Shown: one piece after another, positions 37,814-48,272 of the stretch
How the letters are laid out: each line of letters begins with the position of its first letter
Numbering within the stretch: the first letter of the stretch is position 1
From: Tritrichomonas musculus
Taxonomy: Eukaryota > Parabasalia > Tritrichomonadida > Tritrichomonadidae
NCBI GenBank assembly: GCA_039105265.1
Contig: JAPFFF010000004.1
Coordinates: forward strand, 5,580,001-5,644,000
Direction: 5' to 3'
DNA: 64,000 nt
Notes under the pieces: generated by a model
Seen by the model: the letters and a program-made list of their open reading frames with translations, nothing else
Databases searched by the model: none
Told to the model about the DNA's origin: nothing
Made by a program: the position numbers and the translations under genes

Positions 37814-39684
37814 ATGTCAGTGAGAATTCAAGATACTGAGCATAATAATCAAATAAAAGATGACATGCAGCGAATAATTCCAATATATATAAATAAACTG
37901 AAGCGAATTTATTGTACAATTATAAAATTTTTAGATAATCAATATGAAATCAACAATGTCAATGATGAACCTTTCCATATTTTGAAATGTTACGCTGATA
38001 ATATAGAATGTGATGAAAATAGAGAAGAAATCACCCAGATTCTTCATATGATAAATAATATTGCAAGCAACCATCACCGAGGATCTAATTTCATTAAAAA
38101 AATTAAAAAAATAATTCAATGCTTTAAAAGTGTAATTATGAGTTCATTATCAAACTACGAAATTTTCAGTATTTTTAAAGAAAATAAACTTATTCTCAAA
38201 TATCTCATTGATAGCGAAATAATCAACGTTTCAGAGGAAATATGCAAAGAAATAATTTACAAGATAGAATTAAATGGAACGAAATATTGCCACTTTTTTT
38301 ATCCTGAAATCAAAAAATTTATTGATGACGACAAAATCAAAGAAATTGAAAAAGAACTTTTGTCAGAAAATCCAAATATTTTTGACAATTTTGAAAGCAA
38401 GTTGTTAGAAGGAGAAAATGATTCATATATTTGTTCATTAATTCGACAAGATTCCATTGAAGAATTTGTATCATATGTCAATCGATTAAATATGCCATTG
38501 ACAAGTGAAATCAAACATTCGATTTTTGAGACAAACTCGTTTTTAATTGAGAATGAAAGCACATCATTAATTGAGTATTCCGCTTTTTTTGGTTCAATTC
38601 AAATTTTTAATTATTTAAGAATGATGAATGTTGAATTAAAACCTTCAATTTGGCTCTACGCAATTCATTCACAAAATACTGAATTGTTCCATCTTCTTGA
38701 ATCTAGGCTTTTACGCCATTATTTTTTTTGAAAAAAACACGCCATATAGCTTACGCCAAAAAAAATGGTTCTAAAAATTTATGTAAAGTAAAATTTTTTA
38801 TATACTAATCTTGCTTTAAATAATCTAAATACTAAAAAATAATTTCCTTTTTGTTATAGTTCTTTTATCCAAAATTTGAAAATTATAATGAAAAAGGCAT
38901 GACCCCCTACTCATTGTTTTTTATTGGCGTATTCAAATTTTTATATGAAAAAAAGCATGACCCCCTACTCATGATTTTTTTCGTGGCGTAATCATCCCCC
39001 ATTTTATACGCCAATTCAAAAATTGAGAACTTTCCTCAGAAATCCTCAGAAAAAATAATGGCGTGGCGTACGCCACGCCAATTGATTTTATAATTTTTTT
39101 TAATAATTTTTTATTTTTTCTTTTAATTAAATATAGTAAAATAACACTAATAATTAATTAAAAAACAAAAATAGCTTTTTAAATAAAGAAAAATTGTTTT
39201 TTATTTTCACTTGTCTTTTTTCAGCCGGCATTTACGCCATTTCTTTTAAAAACCATACGCCATTTTGCTTTGGCGTAAAAGCCTACTTGAATCATTAAAT
39301 GTTGATCAACCAAAAATTGATTTTGGGAAAAGAAATTTAGGTGAAGTTAAAATGTTTTATTGTTATTTTCAAATGGCAGATTATTTTGATGAGTTATATG
39401 GCGAAGGTGATAAATATGAAAGAAGTTTTATCGAATGTGTTAAGTGTCACCATAATAACATTGCTAACTATATCAAAAACAATCTGTTTTCCCAAAATGA
39501 AAGTGATTTGCTTAAAAATGAAAAAATTATTTCAGCTGTTTTTCAGAATTTCAATTATGAATATTTCCCAACAGATTTTGGTGATAGAAACGAATTCATT
39601 TATTTAGCATGCTATAATTATCATTCAATTGTTGATCATTTCTTGAAAATAAAAGAAAATGAAATTAAAAAATATATAATTTAA
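37814..39684 (+). pseudogene. DUF3447-family gene split by an hAT-like insertion
   Basis: The ATG at 37814 opens a DUF3447-family protein: an N-terminal helical part (INNIASNHHRGSNFIKKI), then NYEIFSIFKENKLILKYLI, YPEIKKFIDDDKIKEIE and the DUF3447 core (SLIRQDSIEEFVSYVN, LIEYSAFFGSIQIFNYL, LKPSIWLYAIHSQNTELFHL). At LLES (38703) the text is cut by a 582-bp transposon with an 8-bp duplication, and resumes at 39286 in the frame expected if element and one duplication were absent (LESLNVDQPKIDFG; FIECVKCHHNNIANYI; ends KIKENEIKKYII). Apart from the insertion, I see no other break before the stop. The insertion therefore probably killed the gene, and recently. An LRR array follows as in the paralogue at 16.7-19 kb. 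Confidence 0.88.
38704..39285. mobile_element. hAT-like non-autonomous transposon (582 bp)
   Basis: Perfect 15-bp inverted ends TAGGCTTTTACGCCA are flanked by the 8-bp duplication CTTGAATC (38696-38703, 39286-39293). The motif TACGCCA/TGGCGTA recurs several times near both ends, probably transposase sites. No coding sequence is present. TAGG ends with an 8-bp duplication fit hAT, but P-type elements also make 8-bp duplications. It is unrelated in sequence to the 802-bp elements. Confidence 0.85.
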
Positions 39685-39833
39685 AAACAATAATCTTTTT
39701 AAATTCAATTCCAAAAGCAAATATTAATTAATAATGTTTAAATGAATATTTTTTTTTTTTTGAAGTTCAATAATTCTTTTTTAATGATGTTTTTATAAGA
39801 ATTGTTTTTATGAAATTACTTTGATTATTTTTT

Positions 39834-41148
39834 TTTTTTATTCAATTATTTTACAAAAAGCAGCCAATGAAAATAAAAATGAAGTTATTTATTATTTATT
39901 ATTACAAAAAGAAGAAATCCCAAATGAATGCTTTAAAAATAATTATAGATTGAGAAGAATTGCAATTCCATCCTCAATTATTTCCATTGGAGATGATTCT
40001 TTCAGTTCATGTGCATCATTGGTTCAAGTAACGATTCCACATTCTATAAAAACAATTAAAAAGAAAGCGTTTCAAGGCTGTATATCATTGGAACAAGTAT
40101 TATTTGAAAATCCTTCTTCAGTGACTTCAATTGAATCATTTGCATTTGATGAATGTTCATCATTGAAATCAATCGAAATTCCTTCTTCAGTGACATCGAT
40201 TGGCGATTTTTGTTTTAATTTATGTTCATCATTAAAGCAAATTTCTATTTCAACTTCTATTACTAATATTGAGAATCAGCATTTAATGGATGTTCATCAT
40301 TGAAACAAATATCATTTGATACTTCAGCTAAAGTATCTTCAATAAAACCTGATACATTTTGTAAATGTTCTTCATTGAAGAAAATAAGTATTCCATCGTC
40401 AGTAAAGTTTTTAGGGCATCATACATTTAATGATTGCTCATCATTAACCGAAATTGGAATTCCTTCTTATGTGACTTCTATTGATAATTATTGCTTTGCT
40501 GGATGTTCATCACTGATACAAATTTTAATTCCATCTTCTGTTACATCAATTGGAGAAGGAGTTTTTGTTTATTGTGGATCATTGAAAGAAATTTCAATAC
40601 CTTCTTCTGTAGAATTATTTAAAGATAGATTATTTGATTCATGCAGATCATTGAAACAAATAACAATTCCTTCATCCGTTATTTCTATTGGAAATTATTG
40701 TTTTCAAGATTGTTCTTCACTGATTCAAATTTCTATTCCTTTATCTGTGATATCAATTGGAGAAGGTGCTTTTTGTTCATGTACAAGTTTAGAAAACATT
40801 ACGATTCCTTCTTCTGTTAATTCAATTGGTGAAAAAGTTTTTTCAGAATGTTCTTCTTTGAATCAAGTATCTCTTCCTTCTAGTATTACATCAATCGGAG
40901 ATATGTTTTTTTATCAATGTTGTAAATTGCAGCAAATAGCAATTCCTCCCTCTGTCAAATCAATTGGCAAGAGTGCTTTTGAAGGATGCAAATTGTTGGA
41001 TCATATCATAATCCCTTCTTCAGTGATAACAATTGGCAAGCATGCTTTTTATCATTGTGCATCATTAAAAGAAATATCAATACCTTCATCTGTTACTTCA
41101 ATGAGTGAAAGTGCTTTTCCATTTTATACAAAAGTAATTAAAACTTAA
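39834..41148 (+). pseudogene. ankyrin-tail plus BspA-type LRR array
   Basis: Coding text begins without a Met after a T-run: FIQLFYKKAANENKNEVIYY is partly readable there and leads to VIYYLLLQKEEIPNECFKNN, then about 16 BspA/TpLRR units of 23 residues with consensus CSSLxxIxIPSSVTSIGxxxF. One frame break lies near 40290, between INIEN and AFNGCSSLKQISF; the rest is open to the TAA at 41148. It has the same layout as the minus-strand fragment at 16.7-17.6 kb and follows a DUF3447 gene in both places, so the two parts may once have been one protein. No signal peptide or anchor is visible. Confidence 0.75.
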
Positions 41149-41472
41149 TTAAATAAATATATCAGCAATTATAATAAGTTTCTCATATTTTTGATATTTT
41201 ATAAATATCATATTTTTTATCTCTAGGTCATCAGGTGAAACATATGTTGTTCCATTTAGTGCACTTCCAATTTCATCCCAGTTGAATTGAGAATCTCTTC
41301 CAACATTTTTACGTCTTACGTATCCAGCAGAAGAATACTCAAATAAATCGGTATTTATTAATAAAGCTGCATGTAATAATCCAGAAGAACCAAGGCTAGT
41401 TGAAGCACTACCGCTACTGCTGCTGTTTAATTTTCTGACACCAACTCGAAATCGGTAGATATTTTTAGACAT
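41149..41472 (-). pseudogene. truncated inverted copy of the papain-like gene
   Basis: The first 83 codons, MSKNIYRFRVGVRKL through SPDDLE, are identical in protein to the gene at 42239-42640, with one silent base change. The copy then leaves homology and runs into unrelated text ending at the LRR array boundary. It keeps His34 but lacks the Cys105 segment, so it cannot be an active enzyme. Its promoter region, including the Inr-like TCATT at 41484-41488, is also duplicated, so it may still be transcribed, antisense to nothing but able to pair with the sense mRNA of its twin only as an inverted repeat. Confidence 0.85.
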
Positions 41473-41623
41473 GATAATAAATTAATGATATGGAATAGAT
41501 ATATAAAAAAATTTTATAAAATCATTTGATTTAAGGAAAAATTGTTTTGCTAATATTATATAATACTAAAAATAAAATCCTAAATGGCAGTTACAATAAG
41601 ATTTTTATTTAATTTATGATACT

Positions 41624-41878
41624 TCAGCATTTTTTCCCACAATATTGGCAGTATCCATTATAAGACATATGAAAAAAACCATGTGCACATTGTGGGTCTC
41701 CACAAAACTTACAGAAACCATTAATAAATAGATGTTGGGCGCCATGGCTGCATTTAGGTTCTGAGCAATATATACACAATCCTGTATAAAGGTCAAATCC
41801 ATGATTAAAACCATGGTAACATATAGGATCTTTACAGAAAATGCATTTTCCATTGATGAAAGTATGTTTGCATGTCAT
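41624..41878 (-). CDS. small Cys/His-repeat (zinc-binding?) protein, 84 aa
   Basis: The start is placed at the ATG at 41878 because a TCATA Inr-like motif lies 8-12 bases upstream and the repeat begins right after it. The protein is built from four similar units of about 21 residues with the pattern F-x-x-G-x-C-x-x-C-x-x-P-x-C-x-H-G-x-x-H, for example INGFCKFCGDPQCAHGFFH. Twelve or more Cys and several His at regular spacing suggest repeated zinc sites. I know no named family with this exact repeat. It lies alone between the inverted papain-like copies. The absence of stops and the strict motif spacing argue that it is a real gene. Confidence 0.7.
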   Translation of the reverse strand: MTCKHTFINGKCIFCKDPICYHGFNHGFDLYTGLCIYCSEPKCSHGAQHLFINGFCKFCGDPQCAHGFFHMSYNGYCQYCGKKC

Positions 41879-41885
41879 TTTAAAA

Positions 41886-41890
41886 TATGA
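41886..41890 (-). promoter_or_regulatory. Inr-like motif (TCATA)
   Basis: TCATA on the minus strand, about 8 bases before the ATG at 41878, chooses that start for the Cys/His-repeat gene. Confidence 0.45.
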
Positions 41891-41957
41891 AAAATAAATT
41901 GTGATTGAAATTTGTGGCAAATAATAAGATAATTAAATTTTGAAACAGTATTTAAAA

Positions 41958-42172
41958 TGGAAAATATATTTGAAACAGGCGATATTTAAAATGGAAAATA
42001 TATTTGAAACAGGCAATATTTAAAATGGAAATATATTTGAAACAGGCGATATTTAAAATGGAAATATATTTGAAACAAGCAATATTTAAAATGGAAAATA
42101 TATTTGAAACAGGCGATATTTAAAATGGAAAATATATTTGAAACAAGCAATATTTAAAATGGAAAATATATT
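41958..42172. repeat. 34-bp minisatellite, about 6 copies
   Basis: Units of 33-34 bp with core GGAAAATATATTTGAAACAG followed by GCGATATTTAAAAT or the variants GCAATATT and AAGCAATATT. They fill the interval between the divergent Cys/His-repeat and papain-like genes. There are no unique spacers, so it is not a CRISPR array. Confidence 0.92.
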
Positions 42173-42222
42173 TGAATTAAGGCAAAATAGGGAAAAATTT
42201 TATTATATATATCTATTCCATA

Positions 42223-42227
42223 TCATT
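42223..42227 (+). promoter_or_regulatory. Inr-like motif (TCATT)
   Basis: TCATT lies 11-15 bases before the ATG at 42239 and is copied in the inverted twin. Confidence 0.45.
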
Positions 42228-42238
42228 AATTTATTATC

Positions 42239-42640
42239 ATGTCTAAAAATATCTACCGATTTCGAGTTGGTGTCAGAAAATTAAACAGCAGCAGTAGCGG
42301 TAGTGCTTCAACTAGCCTTGGTTCTTCTGGATTATTACATGCAGCTTTATTAATAAATACCGATTTATTTGAGTATTCTTCTGCTGGATACGTAAGACGT
42401 AAAAATGTTGGAAGAGATTCTCAATTCAACTGGGATGAAATTGGAAGTGCACTAAATGGAACAACATATGTTTCACCTGATGATCTAGAAAAAGCAATTT
42501 CTAATAGTGGTCAATGGAATGGAAGAGAATACAATGCCCTAAGTCATAATTGTCAAGATTTTGTACAATTTTGCTTACGAGCAATTGGTTGCCCTCCTTC
42601 AATGATTCAAAAAGTTGGTCCTTGCTTCAGGAAGCAATAA
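42239..42640 (+). CDS. small permuted papain-like (LRAT/PPPDE/NlpC-type) protein, 133 aa
   Basis: The protein has the H...NC order of circularly permuted papain-like folds. His34 lies in SGLLHAALLINTDLFEYSS, a strand followed by FEY as in LRAT/PPPDE proteins. Cys105 lies in YNALSHNCQDFVQFCLRAIG. Such proteins act as deubiquitinase/deSUMOylase-type peptidases (PPPDE), acyltransferases (LRAT) or cell-wall peptidases (NlpC/P60). The exact branch cannot be settled from sequence alone. It is short and has no signal peptide, so it is probably cytosolic. A Ser-rich loop (LNSSSSGSASTS) precedes the His strand. The 5' two-thirds and promoter are duplicated in inverted orientation at 41.2-41.5 kb. Confidence 0.75.
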   Translation: MSKNIYRFRVGVRKLNSSSSGSASTSLGSSGLLHAALLINTDLFEYSSAGYVRRKNVGRDSQFNWDEIGSALNGTTYVSPDDLEKAISNSGQWNGREYNALSHNCQDFVQFCLRAIGCPPSMIQKVGPCFRKQ

Positions 42641-42844
42641 AACAGATGTTTACCCACTGAATAGCTTTAAGGTATTTTTTAAAAGAAATAACTTTTAAAA
42701 AAAGAAAAGGTATACTTTTTAAATTCAATTTTTTTTGAAATGAAGTTTTTATTTAATTATTTCAACGTAATTGAAATACCAACTTTTTGAATGAAATCAA
42801 AGTTTAATTGATTTTCATATAACAGTTTAATATACAGCTGTTAA

Positions 42845-43310
42845 AAAAGGAAATATTGATGTGGTTCGTTTTTTGTTAACAACATCAAATATTAATGTAG
42901 GTAAAAAGAATTTTCAATAATGATAAAACGATTCAAAATAGCCTTAATACAATATATCAGATTTGGAAAAACGACTTTGTTCCTAGCAATCAGACAGGAC
43001 AATGTTAAAATAGTTGAACTTTAATTGTCTTGCAAAAACATGGAATATAATCTTCGATCTGCTGTCTATTCTTAGGAAGAAGAAAATATAGAAGAAAAAT
43101 GTATTTAGTAATTGAAAAAGATAATATTAGTATCATTAAACTATTACTTACATGTAATGATATTGATTTTAATCTCAAATCAGAATTCGAAGAAGAAGAA
43201 TTAAGAAAAAGCAAAAGAGGTTAAAAAAGAAAATGCTAATGTTGTTGATCTTTTACTGCAAAAAGTAAAAACAATATCTAAGATGAAAAAGGTCAAAAGC
43301 CAATTGATTA
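42845..43310 (+). pseudogene. ankyrin-repeat debris
   Basis: Pieces of ankyrin repeats are readable in changing frames: AVKKGNIDVVRFLLTTSNIN, then a second repeat (VIEKDNISIIKLLLTCNDID) with the charged linker EFEEEELRKSKR and the end motif DEKGQKPID. Several frame breaks separate them. They belong to the charged-linker type of the gene at 6.8-8.0 kb. Confidence 0.7.
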
Positions 43311-44143
43311 AGAAGACAAACATAAAAAAAAGGCCGTTTTGAAATCAAATGCCTGTATATTGAATTTGAAAAAAAAGCTCAGAATTAAATGTTTATTAAA
43401 TATTATCATTCTTTATTATATATTCATTCTTTATTCATTTGTTATTAATTATTCAAATTTCCTTCATCTATTGTTAATAAGGTTCCAACCTTAATTTATG
43501 ATAAAAAAAAAAAAAAAAAAAAAAAAATAAAAATAAAAAAAGTCAAATTTGCTTTCCAATAATTCAAATAAAGATTTTTCATTAGTAGGATCTTGTGATT
43601 AAGTCAAAACTTAAATTAATATCTCATGTTACAATTGTCGAAGCAAATCTTCAATAAAAAATTAATTGGAACAATTATGCATTTGAAGAATTAGATGATA
43701 ATCCTGAATCAAGAAATAGCTCCCCAAAAGAGAGCAAAAAGATTTCATCAAGCAGCAATAATGGTAATGATTTTTCAACTAAACCAAGTTTATATGCATT
43801 AGTTATCTTCAATTGAAGATGATTTTTATGTTGGTGCTTCAGCAAGAATTGAAATATCAATTGGTTTTAATGTGATGTGAATTAACGATCTTTTTTGCCA
43901 ATGTGGCTCAGTAAATCAAACGCATGGCTCAATTTTATTCTTCAGTAAATATTTTTTCATAAGTAGAGGATAATTCTTTACAAATGGAGCCATTTATTAT
44001 TTACTTGGGAAAATTTATCTTTCAGAATATATTTTGTAATATCAATGTATGATTTAATTGAATATTTCGATCATGAGAATGCGCAGAACCTTGTTTATTA
44101 CATAAATTTTGTGATCGTATGAATTGTATATTCTTCATATTTA
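43311..44143. other. gene-free stretch with long A-run
   Basis: Holds about 27 A in a row near 43504 and a short frame fragment around 43675-43800 (YAFEELDDNPESRNSSPKES, then a Ser/Asn-rich stretch) that looks like worn low-complexity coding sequence of unknown origin. Confidence 0.5.
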
Positions 44144-46582
44144 CTAGCTATAGAAACCTTCATAAAACTTTTCATTTATTTCTTTTATATTTCTGGATTC
44201 ATGCAATTTTTCTTCTTCTTGAGCTTGATATGATCCCTCGTATAGATAGGAAATAAAATCAAATGATTCATCTTTAGAATCTGAATATACAAAGTCATAT
44301 TCTTTGAAAAAGCATTCAATACGTTGTTTTAAGATTAATTCAAAATCTGACTCATGGAAATCTAATAAAATTAAATTTTCAGTATAAATAATAAGATTTC
44401 CAATCTTGTTTCTGTAATACATTGATTTATTTTTGTCTAAATATCTTTCATTTCCAAAAGTGTAAATGAAATATAAAAAGAAAGAAGCATAATAAGAATC
44501 AGTTGCTATCGTTTCAAGCAAATCAATTGATTTTGGAATGTTGCATTCAACATCAATTCCAAAATAATAAATTCTTGCTAAATTTAAAAGCGAAAAAGGA
44601 TCATTTTCTTCTTTAATTGCCTCTCCAAAATATTCTATTGCCCGTGAAATATTTTTACTAATACCATCGCCATTTTTGTAAAGAATACCGAGGTTATTTT
44701 TAGCATGACTATTACGAAAGCAGGCGGATTCTTTAAAATAATGAATTGCCATATTTATATCTCGTGATGTATACTTGCCATCATTATATATTTTTCCAAG
44801 TAAATAATTTGCGTCTGAATCATTATGATTTGCAGAAAGTGTCAAATAAAAAATTGCTTTTTTAATATTTCGATTAACATATTTGCCAGTATAATAAATT
44901 TTACCAAGTTTATATTGTGCAAAAGAATCACCTTGATATGCAGAAAGATTAAAATAATATATTGCTTTTTTGATGTCTCGTGAAACATATTTATCATCAT
45001 AATATATATATCCTAATAAGCATTGTGCATCAGAATTATATTGATTGGCCGAGAGGGTTAAATAGTGAATTGCTTTTTTAATATCTTGTGGAACATATTT
45101 ACCATAATAATAAATTTTGCCAAGTAATTGTTGTGCGAATTGATTATGTTGGTCAGCTGAAAGTATCAAATAATGAATTGCTTTATTCATGTCTCTTTGG
45201 ATATATTAGCCATCATAATAAATTTGTCCAAGTTGGTATTGAGCAAAAGAATTGTTTTGTTCAGATGAAAGAGTTAAATAATATATAGATTTACCGATAT
45301 CTTGTGGTATGTATGGCGATGAATAGTAAATTTTCCCAAGCATTAATTGTGCATCAGAAAAATATTGGTCTGCTGAAAATATCAAATAATGAATTGCTTT
45401 ATTTATATCGTGAAATAAATATTCATTGGAATTGAAAGAAAAACCATAATTTGAAAAAATATGTTTTTCTATGATAAAATTGGCATCATTTTTATCTATA
45501 GAATAAATAATACCAAGAAAAAATTGTGCATAGGCATTTTTTAGATTTGCCAATAGATTTAAATAATAAATTGCTTTATTTATATCTGCTGAAGCAAATA
45601 TGAGCATAAAATAAATAAAAGCGAGCATATATTGTGCACCTGAATCGTTTTGATTTGCTGAAAGTGTGAAATAGTGAATTGATTTATTAATATCTCGTGG
45701 AATATATTTATTCTCATAATAAATATGGCCAAGGATTTGTTGTGCATCTGAATCGTTTTGATTTGCTAAAAGTGTTAAATAGTGAATTGATTTGTTGATA
45801 TCTCGTGGAACATATTTATTTTCATAATAAATTTGGCCAAAGAAATATTGTGCTTCAGAATTGTTTTGGCTTGCGGATAGTGTGAAATACAGAATTGATT
45901 TGTTGATATCTCTTGGAACATCCTTGTTCTCATAATAAATGTATCCAAGGAATTTTTGTGCTTCAGAATTGTTTTGATTTGCTGAAAGTGTGAAATAATG
46001 AATTGATTTGTTGATATCTCTTGGAACATCCTTGTTTTCATAATAAATATAGCCAAGGAAACATTGTGCTTCAGAATTGTTTTGATTTGCTGAAAGTGTG
46101 AAATAATGAATTGACTTGTTGATATCTTGTGGAACATATATGTTTTCATAATAAGCTCGGCCAAGGAAAAACTGAGCATCAGAATTGTTTTGATTTGCCG
46201 AAAGTGTGAAATATTGAATTGCTTTATTTATATCTCTTGGCACGTATTCGCAAAAATAATATATTATTCCAAGGATGCATTGAGCTTCAGAATCGTTTTG
46301 TTTTATAGATTCCATTAAATAATTAATTCCTTTGTTGATGTTTTGAATTATAGGTTCATTTTCAAAATATTCGTTATTGTAATAAAGGCAATAAAAGTAT
46401 CCTATAAAATTTCTTAAAGATGTTATTTCTTTTTTGCTTTGATGTTTATTTTTTGAAAAATATAATTTTTCTCGAAGCTGGTATACAGTAGTGTTTTTAA
46501 TATGGTAACGGTATTTAAAGTGGTAACGCTTTTTTTTTAGAAAAAAAAATTTAAAAATACAAAATTTAATTTTTTTCAACAT
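44144..46582 (-). pseudogene. Sel1-repeat protein with one in-frame TAA
   Basis: From the ATG at 46582 one frame of about 812 codons runs to 44144 and is interrupted only once, by TAA at 45206-45208 in the text IYYDG-stop-YIQRDMNKAIHYL. About 19 Sel1 repeats of the DINKSIHYFTLSANQNNSEA, QCFLGYIYYENKDVPR type are seen, more diverged from each other toward the 3' end. The first 75 residues are basic and odd (MLKKIKFCIFKFFFLKKKR) and no kinase domain precedes the repeats, unlike the relative at 28.5 kb, so the 5' end may be lost. The C-terminus ends with EINEKFYEGFYS, like LFYEGFGFEI of the relative. A shortened 458-residue product is possible. Confidence 0.85.
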
Positions 46583-47647
46583 AAAACAGAGTTTATTTAA
46601 ATTAAATTATATAATAATATTTACCATTATTTATATGATATTAATCACAAGGTTGTGTATCTATCTGTCTCAAATCACCAAAGTTTTTCGTCAATCAATG
46701 AAAAAAATTAAGGCATGATTATAAACATGTACATCAAAGTAATATTTTATTTAAGAATATAAACATATTATATATTATGAGAATATTAATAATTATTAAT
46801 TAAATTTGTAAAAATAAAATTATTGACTATAAAAACGAGTATATCTTTGATTTTTTGGTGACCGTTTACTTTTCATGATAAAGAATTGATTCATTTATCT
46901 ATAAAATGCTGTTATTTATAAATAATATGTATAAAAACATATTTGCATTTAAAGATGTATTTAACTTATTAGAAGTCAGAGTTGATTTTCATTCTGAGAC
47001 TTATTGAGAGAACTTTTTCATCATCTTTCAATTTTTGTCTTATCTTTATCCCGACAACATAACAGATTACTGAAATTAAAAATTAAAAATTAGTTAAAAA
47101 CTATTAAAACATATTTATATATTGATATAATGCAATAAGATAATATGTTTTGCACAAGATAATGGTTTATCTTCATTTATTGATAAACGTCCAAAAATTA
47201 TAAACGAACAGCAAAACAAACATTCAAATTTTGTTTTTTTTAGACAATTTTTATCTCATATGTTTCAGCATTTTATATACATATTTATTTCATTAACAAA
47301 TTTCATTGATACTTTTTCAAATTCGATTTTTAAAGAAAAAATAATCATATTATAATCATTAGATAATTCATCGTTTTTTATTATCAAAATCATTGAATTG
47401 ATATAATATCGAACTAAAATTCGATATTACATCCTTTTGATTCTTTTTGGTGAGAAAGAGAAAAATTATGAAATTTTTTTGCTTACAACTATGTATTTTT
47501 CAGTTTTTGAGATCATTATAAGAATAGGAAACTTCTAGTATAGATTATTTCTTTTATGTTATTATTTTAATAATACAGCGCAATAAACCATATATTTATA
47601 TAATAAAGATAAATTGATCAATCTTCTAATTTAGGTTATAATTCAAT
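46583..47647. other. gene-free stretch
   Basis: 1.06 kb of AT-rich DNA with no gene, RNA or clear repeat seen. Confidence 0.6.
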
Positions 47648-48196
47648 TTAATTTGAGCCATTCAAAGCATCTTTATTAATTGTGATTTTTTCTGACTTTT
47701 GTTCAAAATGTCGCTTTTGTGTTCGAATTTGACTTTTTCTAATAATGCAATCAATAATTTGTTCCCTTATTTGTTCACAAATATTACGTTGAAAATTCAA
47801 TTGAATTTGTTCGTTGTTGATATTGGTAGTATTTTGAACTCCAATATTGTGAATTTCTTTTTCGCATTTGGAATTTAGAAAGAAAAGTGAAGTCTTGTCT
47901 GAAAAATTCGTAAAAAATTGTTGAAATTGTTGAAGTTGTGTTTCATATAATATTATAGCATGGTTATCAAAAATAAGTAAAAATAAAAAAAGATTTTCTG
48001 TGATAGAAAAGTTCCCAATCATTATTCCTGTTGTTCTATGATATGAATCAATTTCATTGATAACATCTTTAATATCTTTAATTTTGAAAGCTGATGATTT
48101 TGGAATTACTTTTGAGATATCATATATAAGGAAATTGTGTTTAACATATGTCGAAATATATTCAAGTTGATAATTGATTGTGTAAGCTTCTTCCAT
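47648..48196 (-). CDS. lone kinase-type N-domain protein, 182 aa
   Basis: The start is set at the ATG at 48196 (MEEAYTINYQLEYISTYVKH); the longer open frame upstream begins without ATG and contains TCATT, an Inr-like motif. The text FLFLLIFDNHAIILYETQLQ, then TSLFFLNSKCEKEIHNIG, parallels the N-terminal domain of the kinase at 28.5 kb (FFIVCFDYTILLIQSTDFSL; VIYCTSENVKKKIEQSG). No kinase motifs follow and the C-terminus is basic (RKSQIRTQKRHFEQKSEK). It is either a stand-alone regulator with that domain or a kinase gene truncated by rearrangement. It is divergent from the BTB/amidotransferase-like gene with a short shared promoter region. Confidence 0.55.
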   Translation of the reverse strand: MEEAYTINYQLEYISTYVKHNFLIYDISKVIPKSSAFKIKDIKDVINEIDSYHRTTGIMIGNFSITENLFLFLLIFDNHAIILYETQLQQFQQFFTNFSDKTSLFFLNSKCEKEIHNIGVQNTTNINNEQIQLNFQRNICEQIREQIIDCIIRKSQIRTQKRHFEQKSEKITINKDALNGSN

Positions 48197-48272
48197 CAAT
48201 AGTAAAAAAAATATAAAAATTTTATAAAATTTGAATGATAATATGGTCACATCACGATAAATGTAATACTTT

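Larger units (their letters stand above)
41222..42489. repeat. about 285-bp inverted duplication
   Basis: Arms at about 41222-41507 and 42206-42489 are almost identical inverted copies covering promoter, start and 83 codons of the papain-like gene. The 700-bp centre holds the Cys/His-rich gene and a minisatellite. The identity implies a very recent event or ongoing conversion. Confidence 0.9.

Noticed and set aside
41958-42172. Possible CRISPR-like array
   Set aside because: The units are head-to-tail 33-34 bp repeats with no unique spacers; it is a minisatellite in a eukaryotic genome.
48197-48250. Signal-peptide-like N-terminal extension of the 47648-48196 protein
   Set aside because: The extension starts at GTG and contains the Inr-like TCATT, so it is more likely promoter and leader than coding.
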